From: CBDCWT01 sp965223305
GTDB taxonomy: Bacteria; Planctomycetota; Planctomycetia; Pirellulales; Pirellulaceae
Direction: 5' to 3'
NCBI GenBank assembly: GCA_965223305.1
Contig: CBDCWT010000073.1
Span: forward strand, 75,004-139,003
Length of the DNA: 64,000 nt
Below the pieces are notes generated by a model. That model was not told where the DNA came from, searched no databases, and saw nothing but the letters and a program-made list of their open reading frames with translations. Shown here piece by piece: positions 8,160 to 19,285 of this stretch. Both the position numbers and the translations under genes were made by a program. The first letter of the stretch is position 1, and every line of letters starts with the position of its first letter.

Positions 8160-10977
8160 CTACGATTGGAGCATCTTGTCTAGCACGGCGCGGGCCGTCT
8201 CGAGAGCCTCGGGTAGCTTGTTGGGCTGCTTTCCACCAGCCTGTGCAAGATCCGGCTTGCCGCCGCCGCCGCCGCCTACCACCGGGGCCACTTGGCGAAC
8301 CCACTCGCCCGCACTGAGGCCGCGTTTCACTAAGTCGCGGCTGAGCCCAGCGACCAAGACCACCTTGTCCTCGCCTGCCGTCGTGCCGAGGAAGACTCCA
8401 GAAGAATCTGTCTTCTTACGGACTTGATCGACCAGCTGACGCATGACCTGAGGATTGGCCCCTGGAGTCTCGGCAATGACGACCGTCGTCGCTCCGAGTT
8501 CCTCAGCGTTTTCCAGCATCGAGTCTGCCGAGAGGGTTCCAGACTCGGTTAGGGTCTCAAGTTCCTTCTTCAGTTTCTTGACGTCCTGCAGCAGAGCAGT
8601 GACTCTGTCCGGCACGTCTTGCGGCGAGATGTTCAGCAGCCGGGCAGCGGCCAACAGCGATTCCTTGACTTCGGGATAGGCCAACGGGCTGGCGTCAGCG
8701 ACTGAGTCGGCAGGCGTCTCGCTGGCCGCTTCGCCCGTTGCCGCGCCGGAAGCGAGTTGCTTTCTTAGGTCACGGACGGTTTGCGCCAAGTTGCGAACCG
8801 CCCCGCTGACCTGTCGCCCACTCACACCCAGTATTGACGCCGTGTTGTCGAAGGCTGCATTCGTTTGGGCCGCCCGCTCCTTTGCCTTGTCCCCCGTCAC
8901 GGCGACAACTCGCCGCGTACCGGCCGACACCCCTTCTTCGCTGATCAGCTCGACGGGACCCACCTCCCTAGTGTTGTCCAGATGCGTGCCGCCGCAGAGT
9001 TCCCGGCTGAACTCACCCATCGTGACCATGCGTACGGGATCGGGATATTTTTCTCCGAACAACATCATGGCGCCTTGCTGGCGGGCTTCTGCCAAAGGTA
9101 ATACCTGTGCATTAATTGGTTCGGCGGCCTTCACCCGTTCGTTGACGTCTGATTCGATCGAACGCAACTGTTGGGCGTCGACCGGCGACATGTTCGTGAA
9201 GTCGAAGCGTAGCCAGTCCTCGTCTACCTTTGACCCTTGCTGCTGGGCGTGACTGCCGAGATGCTTTTGCAGTGCATAGTGCAGAATGTGGGTTGCCGAA
9301 TGAGCTCGGCGAATGCCCTGTCGACGGGTGTCCAAGACGGTCGCGGTTGCTCGCGATCCTGCGTTGATCTCCCCCGAGACAAGTCGGCCGTGATGCAGGA
9401 TCAGCCCACCGTCTCGCTGGGTGTCCTGAACTTCGAACCGGAACCCCTTGCCCACAATCTCTCCGGTGTCACCGACCTGCCCACCGCTTTCGCCGTAGAA
9501 AGGCGACTTGTCCAGGACCACGACGACATCCGTCCCCGATCCCGCATCGGAGAGATGTTCACACAGTTGATCCCGGGCGATGATGAACTTGAGTTCGACG
9601 TCCGCTGTGGTTGTTTCGTAGCCGAGAAACGGAACCTCGTGAAGCACTTTCTTCACCGCATCGATCGGCCCTCTGTCGCCCATGACTGTGTGTGCCACTT
9701 TGCCGGAAGCTTCACCATGTTCCTCCATTGCAGTCCGGTAGCGATCCCAATCGAAAGCAAGGTTGTGCTCGGCGGCCATTGTCTCGAACACCTCGGGAGG
9801 TACACCATACGTCTGGTATAGATCGGCTGCCTCCCGACCGTCGACGGTTGTGCGGTGAGCACTCTTCATCTCCGCGAAGATCTTCTCGATCCGCGCCAAG
9901 CCAGCGTCGATCGTTCCGAAGAAGTTGGCTTCTTCGTTTCGAACCACACCCTGTACCCGTTCGACAGTGTCGTTCAGGTCGGGATAAGGGATCTTCATGA
10001 CCTCAACGACCGCAGGGACTAGCTGGTAGAGGAATGCGTCACGGAGTCCCAGTTGGTGGCCATCCAGCACAGCTCGGCGGAGCAAGCGTCTGATGACGTA
10101 CTTTTCTTTTTGTGCGCCGGGGTAGACGTTTTCATGAATCGCCATTGTGCAGGCTCGCACGTGATCGGTAATCCGACGTAGTCGGCGCCCGGCATCGGAC
10201 TCTGGATCGTAGGATAAGCCGCACACCTCAGCAGCTCGCTCGACAATGCCGCGCAGCGTGTCAATGTGGTAGTTGGTCGGTACGCCCTGCAGGCAAGCCG
10301 CTGCGCGTTCCAACCCCATTCCAGTGTCGATGTTCTTACTCGGTAGCGGCCGCAAGTTGTCGGGTGGATCACCAACCCGGTTGAATTGTGTAAATACAAG
10401 GTTCCATATTTCGACGACCTCGCCGAACGCGTCGTGGTAGAAAATCTCGCTGCAAGGACCGCAGACCCCGTCGGGACCCTCACTCGGCGCACCGGCCGGC
10501 CAGAAGTTGTCGTGCTCGCCCAACCGTTCGATCAGGTTTACGGGCAACCCGATCTCCGTGGTCCAGATCTCCGCCGCTTCGTCCGTCGTTCCTATAAACC
10601 GACACACTGAGCCGCGCGGGGTCGATGCCCAGCCACTTCTTATCGGTGAGGAATTCCTATGCCCAGTGAATCGCGTCCCCGCTTGAAATAGTCACCAAAG
10701 CTGAAATTGCCCAGCATCTCAAAGAAAGTGTGATGGTACGCCGTGCGGCCGACATTCTCGATGTCACCAGTTCGAAGGCACTTCTGACAGGTAGTCGCGC
10801 GGGTAAAATCAAGCTTGACCTTGCCCAAAAAGTGATCTTTGAATTGGGTTCATTCCGGCCGGAGTGAACAAGATCGACGGATCCCAAGTAGGAACCCAGT
10901 ACATCACTGTCGCAACGTGTATGTCCCTTACCCTCGAAGAAGGCCAGATACATTTCGCGCAGTTCGTCAGTTGTCAT
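8160..10977 (-). CDS. alaS: Alanyl-tRNA synthetase (frame broken in N-terminal region)
   Basis: Charges tRNA-Ala with alanine. From the N-terminal DELREMYLAFFEGKGHTR through the class II catalytic core, the HSATHILHYAL and CGGTHLDNT zinc/editing motifs to a Gly-rich C-terminal DHHA1 region, the order matches AlaS. About 937 residues once repaired. Residues beyond the N-terminal ~130 form one clean frame (8160-10607 contains it), but the first ~400 bp carry four single extra bases (near 10890, 10851, 10681 and 10583; all +1) and one TGG-to-TAG change at 10657-10659. An essential gene so otherwise intact suggests sequence error. Lies downstream of recA and the HtrA-like gene. Confidence 0.88.
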
Positions 10978-11085
10978 AGGAGGTGGTCCCGGCTTTCCAC
11001 AATGAGGGCCAATGCCAGCAGCGGCGTTACCCGGAGAACAGCCCGCCGCGGTCCAAAACGGACATGATAGCGGCGCGGGTTGGAA

Positions 11086-12617
11086 TTAGGGCGAGACGGT
11101 TCGTAGTTCGACACTGCCCTGACGACTAATCGTTGTCAACTCGACCTCCGCTTCTAGACGGGCCAAGATCGCATGGAATTCGTCGGGGTTACTCACTCGT
11201 TCGCCACCCGCGTGACTGACCAGATCGCCGCTGCGCAAGCCGGCATTCCAGCCAGCCGAGTCCATCTCGACATGCTTGATCAGGACACAGCCGTCCTCAT
11301 CAATGCGGTCCACGAGCTCCTTGAAGTTCGCGGCGGCGGTGACGTAGTCCACTTCAATTCCACGCCACAGGCGAGCGCCGTGCTGCGCGAGCGGAGCCCG
11401 TCGTGTTCCCACGTGCTTCTTCGACAACAAAACCTCGACAGCGGTTTCGTGCCGCCTATTCATGCTGGGGTCGCTCGTGACCTGATGGCTGCGCACAACA
11501 CTCAACACGACCTTCGTCTGCGGCGGGCGAGCACTTACCAACCGGATAAGGTCGTCGTCGTCGAGAACACGCTGGTTGTCGATCCGTGTGATTAAGTCGC
11601 CTGTGCGCAGGCCAGCCCGATCAGCGGGTGTGCTAGGAAAGACCTCGACAACCCGCGCCCCCAAGACGCCACGTTGACGCAAGGCCAGCTTAACGGGCTC
11701 AGGTGTGACGCCGAGGAAGGCCGTACTCGGGCTTGCGACCTTCTCGTAACGACTCGACAACGCGACGAAATCGATCGTTCACAGGAATTGCAAATCCGGC
11801 GCTCGACTCGAACCCAACCCCTGCAGCAAACGAAGTTGTCAGCCCCACCATCTCCCCTTGCATGTTTATCAAAGCACCGCCGCTGAAGCCAAAATTCAAC
11901 TTGGCATCTGTCTGGATGAGCGTTCCGTAATGGTGGATCGTCTCTTTTCCCAGTGGGTCGTCCGATCGCTGCGGGACTGGCGGCGCTCGTCGCAACACGT
12001 TGGAAACAATGCCCCAGCTAGCACTGACCTCACCGTCCCGTGCGATCGCTTGGGGGTTGCCCAGCGCCAGCACCAGTTGGCCCTTGCGAACCGTACTCGC
12101 GTCGCCAAACTGGATTGGACGGACGCGCGAGTCCTCAATACTCAGTACGGCCAAGTCGTACCAAGGATCGGCTGCCACGATCTTAGCGCGAAAAGGCCGG
12201 TGTTGTGTCCAGACAAAATAACTGGAGGATTGCGGGTCCCCCAGCACATGGTAATTGGTCAGGATCTGGCCATCCCCGACAACAACTCCAGCACCGAATT
12301 CGTTGGGCATGAAGTCGGCATCGGTGGGTCGCAGCGGAGGGACCGCCCAGCACGCCGGGGAGCGTCGCAGCAAGCCCCGTGGCCGCCTCAAGAACTTCGT
12401 TCCGGACTCGCGCAACAGCTACGACCGATGGCTCGGCTTTTTCGATGGCGGTGACTAACGCCTGCTCGATAGCGGCAACGGCAACCAACCCGCTCGTGTC
12501 GTCCTCAGTCGCTTGCTGAGCCGAGCCAGTGGACACTGCAATAACGATCAAAGCGAACAACACCGTCGCGGGAGCCAACCTAGCTGCCAAAGGAAGTCGA
12601 CGTTTGATCTGCAGCAT
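11086..12617 (-). CDS. HtrA/DegP-like serine protease with two PDZ domains (two frameshifts)
   Basis: Signal peptide at the start (MLQIKRRLPLAARL, then a hydrophobic run ending near GSAQQ). A trypsin-like domain follows with His in ILTNYHVLG, Asp in WYDLAVL and Ser in FGFSGGALI. The classical GNSGG is GFSGG here, with the Ser kept. Two PDZ domains lie at the C-terminus (RAGLRTGDLITRID and NAGLRSGDLVSHAG). Expected role: envelope protein quality control. Two +1 shifts break the frame, near 12350 and at GGCCTT near 11725. Repaired length about 509 aa. ATG has CGGAGTG upstream. It starts 42 bp after recA. Confidence 0.85.
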
Positions 12618-12659
12618 GGTTGCACTCCGACTGAGGTCCCTAACTAGTCCTGCTGGTCG

Positions 12660-13860
12660 TCACCTTCGCTCGTCGGCGGTTCGATTCCATAACCGCCGGC
12701 GACTAAACACCCTGCTGCGGATTTCCGCCGTTGTCGCCGGGTTTTCGATCAAGTGAGCCCGGGCTTTTTCTTTGCCTTGGCCCAAGTAGGCCTCGCCATA
12801 TTTAAACCATGACCCACTGCGGCTGACGATCCGATTGGTCACCGCCAAGTCCAAGACGTCCCCTTTCGAGACTGATGCCGCCGCTGTGCATCATGTCGAA
12901 CTCCGCAACGCGGAAGGGAGGAGCAACCTTGTTCTTAACCACCTTGCAACGGACACGTTGGCCGACAACGTCTTCGCCATCCTTCAGCTGCCCGATCCGT
13001 CTCACATCGATTCGACAGGAAGAATAAAACTTCAGAGCCCGGCCGCCGGGTGTCGTCTCGGGACTGCCGAACATGACGCCGATCTTCTCGCGAATCTGGT
13101 TGATGAAAATGACCGCCGTCTTGCTCTTGGCAATCGCGCCAGTCAACTTTCGCATCGATTGGCTCATCAGCCTGGCCTGCAAGCCAACGTGGCTGTCCCC
13201 AATCTCACCCTCCAACTCCTGCTTGGGAACCAGAGCTGCCACCGAGTCGATCACCACGATGTCGACAGCATTCGATTTGATCAGCATCTCAGTGATCTGC
13301 ATCGCCTCTTCGCCAGTATTCGGCTGGCTGACAAGCAGCGTGTCCAACTCGACGCCGAGCTTCTTTCCCCAAGTCGGATCAAACGCATGCTCCGCGTCGA
13401 TGAGTGCCGCAATGCCGCCCTGCTTTTGAGCTTCCGCGATGACATGCAACGCCAGGGTCGTCTTGCCGCTCGACTCGGGCCCGTAAACCTCGATGATCCG
13501 TCCTCGCGGAATTCCCTGGCCCCCCAGCGCAATATCTAACGAAAGACTGCCCGTCGGAATGCCCTGAACCGCATTGCGCGACTCGCTCCCCAACGGCATG
13601 ATCGAGCCTTCGCCGAATTGCTTTTCGATCTGCTGGAGAGTGGTTCTGAGATGCTGGTTCTCCTCGAGCAACGAGGTGACCGAGTCTTTGACCTTGGGAG
13701 CTGCCTTGCCGGAACCGGTCTTGGATTGCTTACCGTTTTTCTTCTTTGCCATGTGATCATCCGTCTTGGCCGACGCGGCAGGTGCCGCCGTGTTCCCCCG
13801 CCCTGATTGAGTCCGCTTCCCCGTCCCATTGTTCCCGCTGGACTGCTGTGTTGCCACCAT
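12660..13860 (-). CDS. recA: RecA recombinase (one frameshift near the 3' end)
   Basis: ATP-dependent strand-exchange protein and SOS co-protease. Walker A is GPESSGKTTLALH; VIDSVAALVPKQELEGE and the L2-region INQIREKIGVMFGSPETTPGG are present. The frame breaks after FDMMHSGGISLE; removing one A from GAAAGGGG restores GDVLDLAVTNRIV and the C-terminus. Start chosen at ATG 13858-13860, which has GGAGG upstream; this gives a ~36-residue Gln/Gly/Thr-rich extension before the usual MAKKK-like start. Repaired length about 399 aa. thpR lies upstream, a recurrent neighbour of recA. Confidence 0.9.
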
Positions 13861-14026
13861 GCCGTTTCCTCCATAAACACCCGTGGATGCCCCTGGCACG
13901 AGACCATCCGCCTCCAGGGCGCCCCACGATTTCCCCCTCGGCCAGCCCGCAACAGCGCGTGGAGCCGAGGATAGTGAACATATGAATACTATATCGACAC
14001 AAGGTGGGATGTTCAAGATGGAAAAT

Positions 14027-14599
14027 CTACCGGGACAGCCGAGTCCTCCCAAGTGCTTGGTAGGTAGCACCTTGTGGATCGAGAAAGCTCGCCATCGTGA
14101 GCACTTCCTGGACAGTTGTGCTGCCAGCGGAAAAATCCGCCTCGCGCGCGATCATCGCCGCCAGTCTTTGCTGGGGAGCCCCCCCTTCCCGCACTCGTCC
14201 AATGGTCAAGTGGGGCTGGTACCGCCTGCGCTCTCGCTTGAAGCCGGCGGCCCACATCTCGTCTTCAATTCGCGACTGGAGCTGCTGCAGCACCGCCAGG
14301 CCCTCGTTGACACCGATCCACACAGTTCGTGGTCGGGCCACCTTCGGAAACGCTCCCAGCTGTTGCAGGGATGCGACAAACGGGGTTTGTTCTCCGACGG
14401 CCGCATCCACACGGCGGCAGACGTCGGGGATCTTGGAATCCGCCGTATCGCCGAGGAACTTGAGTGTAAGGTGCAGGTTCTCCGGCCGCGTCCAGCTGAC
14501 TTTGGCGTCGCTTTTGCGCAGCCGTTCGATCAACTCGGCCGTGCGGTTCCTCACTTCCGACGAGATCTCAATCGCAATGAACGTGCGAAACAGCGCCAT
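14027..14599 (-). CDS. thpR: RNA 2',3'-cyclic phosphodiesterase (LigT/ThpR family)
   Basis: 190 aa member of the 2H phosphoesterase superfamily. The two catalytic HxTx motifs are visible: HLTLKFLG in the N-terminal half and HLTIGRVRE in the C-terminal half. Family members hydrolyse 2',3'-cyclic phosphate RNA ends and ligate 2'-5' ends in vitro. The start at 14599 (MALFRTFIAIEI) fits the family's usual N-terminus; a longer TTG-initiated form to 14635 is possible. Sits between the PfkB-type kinase gene (41 bp away) and recA. Confidence 0.88.
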   Translation of the reverse strand: MALFRTFIAIEISSEVRNRTAELIERLRKSDAKVSWTRPENLHLTLKFLGDTADSKIPDVCRRVDAAVGEQTPFVASLQQLGAFPKVARPRTVWIGVNEGLAVLQQLQSRIEDEMWAAGFKRERRRYQPHLTIGRVREGGAPQQRLAAMIAREADFSAGSTTVQEVLTMASFLDPQGATYQALGRTRLSR

Positions 14600-14639
14600 A
14601 CTGCTAAACCAATCTCGGCCGCCACTCCTGCTCAACCGC

Positions 14640-15542
14640 TCAGAAGCTCAACATTTTCTGGTACTGGGTCATGCGCAGGTCGATGTCGGCACGTTCGACG
14701 CGTTTCATGCGCTCGAGGCTAAAATCCTCGACATTGTAGCTGGCGACCAAGATTCCATAGGCCATCGCGGTCTTGAGCGTCCGCGGCTCGAAGTTGTCCT
14801 GCTCTGCCAAGTACCCCATCATGCCACCCGCAAAGCTGTCGCCGGCCCCAGTGGGATCGGTCACTTGCTGCGTGGGGAACGCCGGCAACACGTAAGTCTC
14901 GGATTTGGAGAAAAACATCGCTCCGTGTTCCCCTTTCTTGATGACCACGAATTTCGGACCCATCTCGCGCACCCGATGTCCCGCGCGGACCAGATTCTCG
15001 TCCTCTGTCAGCAGTTTGGCTTCGCTGTCGTTGAGCACGAGGCCGTCGATTCGCCGGAGCAGTTCGCGCAGCTCGTCGCGCTGTTCACGAATCCACAAGT
15101 CCATCGTATCTGCGACGGATAAGACAGCTCCCGGGACTTGATCCAACACCTGCAGCTGTACGCTCGGTGCACCATTTGCCAGGAAGAGGAACTTGCTACG
15201 TCGATAGTCTTCCGGCAAAGTCGGATTGAATTCTCCGAATACGTTGAGGTGGACTTCCAATGTCTCGCGATCGTTCATGTTCGGCAGGTACTTGCCCTTC
15301 CAGCGAAAGGTCTCTGCTCCGGGCACGACGTCTAGCCCCGCGGTGTCGATGCCGCGCTGCTGCAGCAGTTCGGTGTGCTCGGGAGGCCAATCGGCCCCAA
15401 CAACACTGACTAGTTTTACTGGAGTGAAGTAGCTGGCTGCGTACGAGAAGAAGACGGCGGATCCTCCCAGTACGTCATCTCGCGATTCATCGGGTGTTTC
15501 GACCGAATCGAGCGCAACGGATCCAACGACCAGCAGGGGCAT
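14640..15542 (-). CDS. PfkB/ribokinase-family sugar kinase
   Basis: 300 aa. The PfkB signature near the C-terminus, DPTGAGDSFAGGMMGYLAE, contains the anion hole and catalytic Asp. The N-terminal half has the family's Gly-rich substrate motif, DDVLGGSAVFFSYAAS. It phosphorylates a sugar or nucleoside; substrate is not predictable from motifs. Start at ATG 15542 with AAGGAAC upstream. First gene of the minus-strand run that continues through thpR, recA, the HtrA-like gene and alaS. Confidence 0.88.
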   Translation of the reverse strand: MPLLVVGSVALDSVETPDESRDDVLGGSAVFFSYAASYFTPVKLVSVVGADWPPEHTELLQQRGIDTAGLDVVPGAETFRWKGKYLPNMNDRETLEVHLNVFGEFNPTLPEDYRRSKFLFLANGAPSVQLQVLDQVPGAVLSVADTMDLWIREQRDELRELLRRIDGLVLNDSEAKLLTEDENLVRAGHRVREMGPKFVVIKKGEHGAMFFSKSETYVLPAFPTQQVTDPTGAGDSFAGGMMGYLAEQDNFEPRTLKTAMAYGILVASYNVEDFSLERMKRVERADIDLRMTQYQKMLSF

Positions 15543-15788
15543 GACGTTCCTTTCAACGTGGAGACGAACCGTAGTAGTACCATCACTGCGATAGCACGGC
15601 TTGCCGGGGCGTGAGCCTCGTGCGAGCGATGGCGTCTGATCGAGGTTGCTGGGGCACCGCATCCTAAGCCGCTGATCCAACAGCGGCGAGGGCGTTTACC
15701 GATAGCTATCGAAGCGCGAGCGGGACATTATTGATAATCCCTGCCGACTTGCCTAGAAGCAGCGCCAGATCCAAGAGACAGGCCTTAA

Positions 15789-15962
15789 CCCGAATTATTC
15801 ATGAGCGATCTGCTGCGAGGTCGTAAGTCCATCCGTGGCTTCGTCATGCTTCACAATTCTCCCTCGACGTATTGCTTCAATACGCCTGCGGAAGAATTGC
15901 TCGCCTTCCTTGCCACGAACGTACTTACAACCTCTCGCGACGATCTTCATGAATAATCCGGG
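15789..15962. mobile_element. MITE copy 1 (174 bp foldback element)
   Basis: Ends CCCGAATTATTCATGA and TCATGAATAATCCGGG, flanked by TTAA direct repeats (15785-15788 and 15963-15966). The interior is a long imperfect palindrome centred on CGTATTGCTTCAATACG. It is nearly the reverse complement of copy 2. The surrounding 15543-16115 intergenic region shows no other feature. Confidence 0.9.
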
Positions 15963-16115
15963 TTAATCAAGAGCGGTCGAGAAGGGCCGCGGCTCGGCCG
16001 CTCGAATCGGCGCTAGCTCGTCGGATGCATCCCGCTGCGGCCGTTGCCTTGTCGCTCGGCCAGCGATACGATTGACCGGTGGAAAAACGACAGAACGCGC
16101 AAGAAGGCGAAGCAC

Positions 16116-16523
16116 ATGGGTTACAAGATTGATGAGATCGAGGGGATCGGCCAGGTCTACAAGGAGAAACTAGCTGCGGCCGGAATTACGACGACCGACG
16201 ATCTGTTGCAGCAGTGCGCTTCCGCGAAAGGGCGCGAGGAAACGAGCGCCAAAGTAGAAATCAGCGCCCGGCAACTGCTCAAGTGGGCAGACATGGCGGA
16301 TTTGATGCGCATTGATGGGGTTGGTCGCCAATTCGGTGAACTGCTGAAGGCGGCGGGTGTGGATACGGTGAAGGAGTTGCGGACGCGCAACGCCGAGAAT
16401 CTGGCTGCCAAGTTGGCCGAAATCAACGCCGAAAAGAAACTGGCCAAGGCGGTGCCCGGTGTGGATCAAGTGAGCGGATGGATTGAGAGTGCCAAGGAGA
16501 CCGAGCCTCTGATCTCCCACTGA
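16116..16523 (+). CDS. DUF4332 (helix-hairpin-helix) domain protein
   Basis: 135 aa, small and soluble. Two helix-hairpin-helix-like repeats: IEGIGQVYKEKLAAAGITT followed by TDDLL, and IDGVGRQFGELLKAAGVDT followed by VKEL. This is the DUF4332 pattern, related to nonspecific DNA-binding HhH modules; function unestablished. Start at ATG 16116 with AAGGCGA upstream rather than the longer frame from 16044. Confidence 0.8.
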   Translation: MGYKIDEIEGIGQVYKEKLAAAGITTTDDLLQQCASAKGREETSAKVEISARQLLKWADMADLMRIDGVGRQFGELLKAAGVDTVKELRTRNAENLAAKLAEINAEKKLAKAVPGVDQVSGWIESAKETEPLISH

Positions 16524-16603
16524 GCTAGGAGCCTTCTTGCGGGAGATCTGCCAGAGCCTCCCCCGTTCTCATGATCGCTCCGGCGTGAAGCTAGAGGTGC
16601 CAA

Positions 16604-18951
16604 GTGCCGTCCGCCACCTGCGCGACCATTCGATGCCGCTGGTGGACACCCGACGTCCGGCGGTGGTTCGTGTTGGCCGTTGCGTTGGCCTTCGGGACGG
16701 CCGGTTATCCAAGCTCACTTGCCGCAGATCCTCCCCGATATGTGGGGCGTGCCGAAAGCGGCCAGCGCATCTACGGCAACACTCTCTCCGGATGGCACTC
16801 CACGCCGGCCGATCCGACGCTCGATGGCCGGCCGCTGCTCGCCGGCGCGGACCCGGTCCGTTGGGTCGTCGACCGCCAACGCCGCTTGCCGGATGAGCCT
16901 CAGTCGTACGTCGAGCTGCTCGGCGGCGACCGCTTGCCGGGAACGATTCTGGAATACGTTCCTCAGGGCGAGCTGGCCGCCAATTGGACTCCGTCCCACT
17001 TCACAGTAAGAACGACGGCAGCGCGCCACCTGCCCTGGCAGGAGGGTGCGGCCGATGTGCGGCCGCTGGAGCGGTGGGTCCAGCGGCTGGTTTGGCACCG
17101 CCAGGGCCGCCGTCGCCATGAGCCGGCCACGGCGTTTCTGCGCAACGGCCAACGGCTCCGCTTCCGTTCGTATCGCTTGGCCAGGGATCGTGTTCACCTG
17201 CTACTTGAGGACGAGCAACGGATCGTGCCGTTTGCTGACCTGGCGGAGTTTCATTTTCCCAGCCCGGATCCCTGGGCGCGCTACTACGAGATGGTCGCCG
17301 TACTGTGTAGCGATCCGAGCACCAGATGCCAGCAGCTGGAGGCGGTGACAGGTCTTTGTGCGACAGTTTCACGCGAGCGTCTAGCAGTCCACACAGTCGG
17401 TGACCGCCAACAGCCACGCCGCCTACTGCATGGGCTGCACCCTACCTGGAGCCTCGATCTGTTGTGGGTTGACGAGGTGGATGTCAGAGCTTGGCGGCTC
17501 TGGCAGCCGCATCAAGTGCCGCTCTCCCGGTTCGAACCAGTGAGGAAGGACCGGCCACAGAACTCCCGAGATCTCTACTGGCCGTGGCAGCGCGACCGAA
17601 CTGTGAAGGGTGCGCTGCTTTCATCTCGTGCGAACGGCTACGGGTGGGGCTTTGGTACTTCCGGTGTCCATCAACTCCGGTTCGCGGCCCCCGCTGCTGC
17701 CGTTGGTTTCCGCAGTGAGGTTGAGCTCGACCATCCCCGCATCCCGACCAAAGTCGAGAGCGGCATCTCGCTGGACGAGCGCAGCCGTTGGCCGGCAGTT
17801 GGTTCTGAGCCCAAGCCAGCCTTCGGACCGCCTTCAGATGGACTGGCAGGACCAGGCGGAGGGAACGCGGGAACTCAACCTCTGGTCGCGGCAGGCGGCC
17901 GGAGCGAGCGGCACTTTGGCAGCACTGGAAATCGGCAACTCGATCCATTGGGGCGATCCGCTGCTGACCCTGGATCCCACCCGGCTACGCAGTCTACTCG
18001 GGCGCGCTGCGGGGCCGTTTCTTGGTGACTGGCGCGGTTGGAGTGTATCTTCCGGCCTCGGCGGTCGGTGCCAACGTCTACCTGCAGCCTGCCGGCGATG
18101 TGAGTCGATATGCTTGGTGCCTATCCGCAGAAGGCACGCCACTGGTTCTAAGGCAAGAGCTGGCGATCCCGGCAGCAGCGAAACGGATGGTGGTCGACGC
18201 AGTGCAGTGCGCTGTGACAACCCGCCCAGCCACAATCGAGGTTCTCATCGCAGGTCGATCGCTGGGTGTTTTCCCGCTGGCGACGTGCACCACGAACAGC
18301 ACCTCGCAGCGTGAGCCGATTGTCGTTCCGCTGTCTGGGATCGTCCGGGACCGGCCCAGTGTCGATCGAGATCCGTCAAGATCCGGGCCGAGAGGCGCCC
18401 GCCGATTCACTGGCAGGGAATCGGCTTTTCGCGGCGGCACGCCGAGTGGTTAGCGGTCTTCGCAGCCGGCCAGGCCGTCGAAACAACGTCTCAGGCACCA
18501 CTTGGTGAGTCTGCGTTGCCCGCCGAGACGGGCGTGCGGCGACGCGTTCGTTGGACCCCAGCGGTGGCTATCAGGGAGCATCCCGCGCCAGGGCAATACC
18601 GGTTCTTGCGTTTCACGTTCCGCGGCGACGCGGCGGGCGCCAACGAAGCTGAGCTTCGGCCGTGCTGGCGATACGTCGCCGTTTGAGTACACGACCGGTG
18701 GCGCGGAAGCGGGATCGCTGGCGAAGCCCGTTGTCGACGGCATTTCGTCGCTTGGCCGCGTGGTAGTCACCCGTGATTTGTACGCCGATTTTGGCCAGAG
18801 CGACTTGATTGATCTGACCGTGTCAACGGTGGACAAGGGAGCCTTTCTTTGGGATGACTGTTATTTGGCGCGGACCCGAGCCGACTTCGAGCGGATCGAC
18901 GGGCTGGATCACGACGCTCTGCGGGAGACTGGCAGGCCGCGCGATCCGTAA
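16604..18951 (+). CDS. Large exported planctomycete protein, possible NPCBM-like domain (about five +1 frameshifts)
   Basis: Signal peptide in the first ~42 residues (VRRWFVLAVALAFGTAGYP, cleaved near SLAADPP). About 780 aa once frames are joined. A segment near 17610-17740 (GYGWGFGTSGVHQLRF) resembles the sugar-binding NPCBM fold. The C-terminus (GRVVVTRDLYADFGQSDLID, then CYLARTRADFE) resembles C-terminal blocks of large secreted planctomycete proteins. Frame passes +1 near 17800, 17980, 18350, 18400 and 18650, each time into a frame with sensible sequence, which suggests base over-calls. GTG start preceded by AGAGGTG. No enzymatic function assigned. Confidence 0.6.
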
Positions 18952-18986
18952 CCAGGTCGATCCGCGGCAATCGCCGGGCAAATGAG

Positions 18987-19205
18987 GTGGTGCAGCTTTT
19001 AAGTTAAGGAGTGTTTTCGTGTTTCTTAAAGGTAGCAGGCACACTCCGTGTGCCGTCCGCCAGAAGCAGAGCAACACGAAGCCGACACACGGGCAAACGG
19101 CTCGGAAACCGTGGGCTAACGCCCAGCGGCTGATTGGGAGCCTCGCCGAACCCGCCAGGGCGTAGCCGAACGCGCCAGTGGGTAGCCGAACTCGCCAGAG
19201 TTTGG
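18987..19205. repeat. Repeat cluster: GCAGCTTTTAAGTTA, REP-B, REP-A, three REP-C
   Basis: Between two convergent genes lie, in order, the GTGCAGCTTTTAAGTTA repeat (about 18991), a REP-B hairpin (19032-19060) followed by the CCAGAAGCAGAG tail it also has in the 32.7-kb array, a REP-A hairpin (19107-19134), and three head-to-tail REP-C units (19142-19205), two of them truncated. Nothing else is seen in 18952-19285. Confidence 0.7.
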
Positions 19206-19285
19206 TGTATTGCATGAAGCGCAAAGGCTGCACCTCCGCCAATCCCAAGAGACCAGGATCAACACACCGGCTCCAGTCTCGAGCC

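Noticed and set aside
12665..12700. GGTTCGATTCC stretch resembling a tRNA T-arm
   Set aside because: Lies inside the recA 3' coding region; no acceptor or anticodon arms around it.
12660..13860. Programmed frameshift or intein-like interruption in recA
   Set aside because: A single extra base in an A/G run explains it and the same kind of +1 change occurs in eight other genes; no slippery site plus stop or structure is seen.
15789..15962. Small ORFs or an sRNA gene inside the MITEs
   Set aside because: Open frames are short and not conserved in position among the four copies; no promoter visible. The foldback structure is explained by the element type.
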